Shown: positions 14,427 to 16,314 of the stretch, piece by piece
How the letters are laid out: the number at the start of each line of letters is the position of its first letter
Position numbering within the stretch: position 1 is the stretch's first letter
Source of the DNA: Methanobacteriota archaeon
Lineage (GTDB): Archaea; Thermoplasmatota; Thermoplasmata; Methanomassiliicoccales; Methanomethylophilaceae
DNA length: 16,314 nucleotides
NCBI GenBank assembly: GCA_012719315.1
Contig: JAAYAP010000025.1
Location: 1-16,314 of the forward strand
Direction: 5' to 3'
Notes under the pieces: model-generated
Told to the model about the DNA's origin: nothing
Seen by the model: only the letters and a program-made list of their open reading frames with translations
Database searches by the model: none
Made by a program: the position numbers and the translations under genes

Positions 14427-14446
14427 GCCGCCCCTCGCGGGGCGGC
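14427..14446. terminator. GC-rich hairpin between convergent genes, possible terminator
   Basis: A perfect 8-base-pair stem, GCCGCCCC / GGGGCGGC, around a TCGC loop, placed 9 bases after the acetyltransferase stop and 4 bases from the stop of the opposing gene. Its symmetry would suit both strands. There is no run of T on either side, which archaeal termination normally needs, so function is uncertain. Confidence 0.4.
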
Positions 14447-14450
14447 GACG

Positions 14451-15218
14451 TCATTTCCGCCTGGAGCTGACGTACTTCAACTCCCCGGGTTCCTTCCCGG
14501 GTTTCTTCTCGGACTTCCCCGCCTCCTTCTTGGCGACGGCCTTCTCCTTCTCGAGCTCGGTGAAGCTGGCCGCTTTCGGTTCGGGTTCCTTCACGACCGC
14601 CTTGGGCTGCCCGGTCTTGTCGGCCGAATACCTCCGGCGTTCCGCAGAGGTCCCGGGTGTCCCGGCGGATTTGCCGGAACGCCGTTCCTGCTCGATCTGC
14701 GTGAACGATTGGTCCGGTTTGATCCTGGGCTTGCTGCGTATGTGGATGAAGGCCGCGATGACCACGAGCAGGGCGACGATGCCCAATGCGGCATAAGGCG
14801 TCCAACCCGACCAGATCGATTCGGTCACGGTCGCCGTGAACGTGGTCGTGTTGGCCCCGTCATGGAAGTAGATATCCGTGGCCGTGATCTTGATGTTGTA
14901 TTCGCCGACCCCGCCGAGGTTGACGTAGACCGTGGCCTTGTAATTCATGGCCTTGGAAGGCACGGTTATGTTCTTGCTGCCGGCCGTGATCTCGGTGCCG
15001 TCTTTCACATAGGTGACGGTCAGGGTCAGGTTCTTCTCGGAACTATCCTGGTTCTCGAGCATGACGTAGATGTTCCCGCCGTCCGGAGTGATCTTACCCT
15101 GGCTGACGTCGGAGAAAGTCAGGTCCGCATCGGACGCCTCCTGCATCGACAACCCTGCCGCGAACGATGTCGCGATGAACAACATGGCCAATACGATGAT
15201 CTTCTTGCTGTTCCTCAT
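14451..15218 (-). CDS. Signal-peptide, single-pass membrane protein with charged cytoplasmic tail
   Basis: A 255-residue protein. Residues 1-22 form a signal peptide or anchor (basic MRNSKK, hydrophobic core, AAG). About 30-135 is an extracellular beta-sandwich-like domain (NLTLTVTYVKDGTEITAG, YKATVYVNLGGVGEYNIKI) resembling CARDB/Ig-like adhesion domains, with sequons at N63, N83 and N123 for N-glycosylation. A membrane segment at about 142-160 is followed by a 95-residue tail rich in lysine and glutamate, which repeats SFT[QE][IL]E[QK]E at 171-178 and 218-225. The function is unknown; the layout suggests a surface protein with an internal binding tail. Ten bases separate it from the PurP-family gene upstream on the same strand, and its GAGGT ribosome site lies at the end of that gene. 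Stop is TGA. Confidence 0.85.
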   Translation of the reverse strand: MRNSKKIIVLAMLFIATSFAAGLSMQEASDADLTFSDVSQGKITPDGGNIYVMLENQDSSEKNLTLTVTYVKDGTEITAGSKNITVPSKAMNYKATVYVNLGGVGEYNIKITATDIYFHDGANTTTFTATVTESIWSGWTPYAALGIVALLVVIAAFIHIRSKPRIKPDQSFTQIEQERRSGKSAGTPGTSAERRRYSADKTGQPKAVVKEPEPKAASFTELEKEKAVAKKEAGKSEKKPGKEPGELKYVSSRRK

Positions 15219-15228
15219 TTCGACAACC

Positions 15229-16314
15229 TCAGGTGATGATCTCCTCTATGCGTTCCTCGTCGATCGCCCTCCTGATCTCCATGGAGAGCCTCCTGCCCGT
15301 GCTCATCTCCCTCCTCCAGAGCGCGTTGCCGTAGGGGTGCCCCACGGACATGTGCACGTTCGTGCCGCCGCCGATGCGCGGTGCCACGTCGTAGACGTAG
15401 AAGTCAAGGTCCTTGTCCACGCAGGTCTGCAGGCAGAACGGTCCGATGACGCCGGGATCGTAGTATTTCTTGGTGGCGGCGACGTATTTCTCCGCCAGGT
15501 CGAAGGCCTTGTCGAGCAGTGACTCCCTCAATGTCGAGGAGTTGTGGCCGCATACGGTGTACTCGGGGATGATCCCGTCCTCTTCGAGCTCCACCTGCTG
15601 CTTGCCCGGCAATCTGCAGTAACCGTCCAAGGAGCTCTCGAACCGCCAATCCACTCCGAGCAGCTCGATCTGCTCCCCCTTCTCTTCCAGAGGGGATCTG
15701 AAGAAGTCGAGGTTGAACACCGGGCCGATGATGTACTGCTCCATCCTGGCGTCCTTCAGGAAATCCTCCTCGATGACGCCCTGTCTGATCAGTTCGCCGG
15801 ATTTCTCCACGAACTGATCGTGGTCCTTGACCGTGAAGAAACCTCTCTCAAGTTTCTTGACCTTGTGATGCACTTTGACGATGGTCAGGCCGTCGATGTC
15901 CTCGGGGGAGGCGACCTTCTTGGGGAACGGCATGCCCGCCTTCTCCAGGATCCAGTAGTAATCCTTCTCGTCGCCCCTCTCCTCCGATCGGAGGAGGTTC
16001 CTGCTGCCGACGAGAGGGACCTTGAACTCGTCCTCGACGGCATCGATGCCGGAGTAGGACACGAAAGAACGGTTAGGTATGAACAGGACGTTGTTGCCCA
16101 TGAGCTCCTGCTGCACCTCGGGGCGGATGACATCCCTGAATCGGTCGACCATGACGGTCTCGTCGACGACCCCTCTGATTATGCGGCCCGACGGGTCCCG
16201 TTGCGTCTTGAAATAATTCGCGAAGGTGCGTTCTCTGCCTTTCTCGCATACGGCCACCGTGCGGAAGCCCTCGGATATGGCGCCGTCGCAAGTATCAAGG
16301 GCCGAGTGCGATGC
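15229..16314 (-). CDS. purP: PurP-family ATP-grasp ligase (FAICAR synthetase or paralogue; 5' end missing)
   Basis: PurP makes FAICAR from AICAR, formate and ATP in archaeal purine synthesis. The frame stays open to the window edge, starting ASHSALDTCDGA, which matches PurP a short way into the protein; 361 residues are present and about 20 are probably missing. The GTG at 16257 is internal, since homology continues before it. Family matches include VPLVGSRNLLRSEE, MPFPKKVASPEDIDG, RMEQYIIGPVFNLDFF, LLGVDWRFESSLDG, GVIGPFCLQTCVD and VAPRIGGGTN, the ATP-grasp metal and phosphate region. The segment that in typical PurP reads roughly GARGGRGYF is HHKVKKLERGFF here, so this may be a paralogue with another substrate rather than true PurP; the symbol is provisional. 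It leads into the membrane-protein gene downstream. Confidence 0.85.
   Translation of the reverse strand, partial: ASHSALDTCDGAISEGFRTVAVCEKGRERTFANYFKTQRDPSGRIIRGVVDETVMVDRFRDVIRPEVQQELMGNNVLFIPNRSFVSYSGIDAVEDEFKVPLVGSRNLLRSEERGDEKDYYWILEKAGMPFPKKVASPEDIDGLTIVKVHHKVKKLERGFFTVKDHDQFVEKSGELIRQGVIEEDFLKDARMEQYIIGPVFNLDFFRSPLEEKGEQIELLGVDWRFESSLDGYCRLPGKQQVELEEDGIIPEYTVCGHNSSTLRESLLDKAFDLAEKYVAATKKYYDPGVIGPFCLQTCVDKDLDFYVYDVAPRIGGGTNVHMSVGHPYGNALWRREMSTGRRLSMEIRRAIDEERIEEIIT

Noticed and set aside
15229..16257. GTG at 16257 as the start of the PurP-family gene
   Set aside because: The frame before it encodes ASHSALDTCDGAISEGFRT, matching the family N-terminal region, so the gene runs off the window edge.

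Overview
The window is archaeal, most likely from a methanogen of the Methanomassiliicoccales or a close relative within the Thermoplasmatota. Support: archaeal-type SecY, Cbf5, aRF1 and DtdA; a PurP-family ATP-grasp enzyme; A/T-rich TATA boxes about 25 bases before start codons in otherwise GC-rich DNA; and an in-frame amber (TAG) codon inside an otherwise intact cytidylate kinase gene, which fits a lineage that translates TAG as pyrrolysine. The lineage is an inference, since no pyrrolysine genes or rRNA lie in the window.

Layout. (1) 1-3436, plus strand: the tail of the ribosomal-protein/secretion operon, with secY (5' end missing), an EMC3/Oxa1-type membrane insertase, cmk (interrupted by TAG at 2232-2234) and cbf5, all tightly packed. 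(2) 3475-4919, plus: two translationally coupled genes of unknown function, a small probably beta-rich protein and a polytopic membrane protein. (3) 4923-5351, minus: a small unknown protein, probably leaderless. (4) 5451-8097, plus: trpS and pheS. (5) 8098-9327, minus: a winged-helix regulator with a TPR-like C-terminus, divergent from dtdA (9385-10236, plus) across a single TATA box that could serve both directions. (6) 10211-10909, minus: pyrH, divergent from prf1-argS-GNAT (10964-14417, plus). (7) 14451-16314, minus: a PurP-family gene (5' end outside the window) followed by a gene for a signal-peptide protein with one membrane segment and a long charged tail.

Common theme: most genes serve protein synthesis and its accuracy, namely three aminoacyl-tRNA synthetases (Trp, Phe, Arg), D-aminoacyl-tRNA deacylase, the stop-codon release factor, the rRNA pseudouridine synthase, and membrane insertion (SecY, EMC3-like). 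Nucleotide metabolism (cmk, pyrH, purP-like) is interleaved. All 17 coding stops seen here are TGA; none is TAG or TAA. The most notable point is the amber codon in cmk: reading through it restores a full-length kinase whose end overlaps the cbf5 start, and the release factor in the same window has an unusual residue beside its codon-recognition motif. No tRNA, rRNA, CRISPR array, insertion sequence or gene-free stretch above 300 bases was seen.
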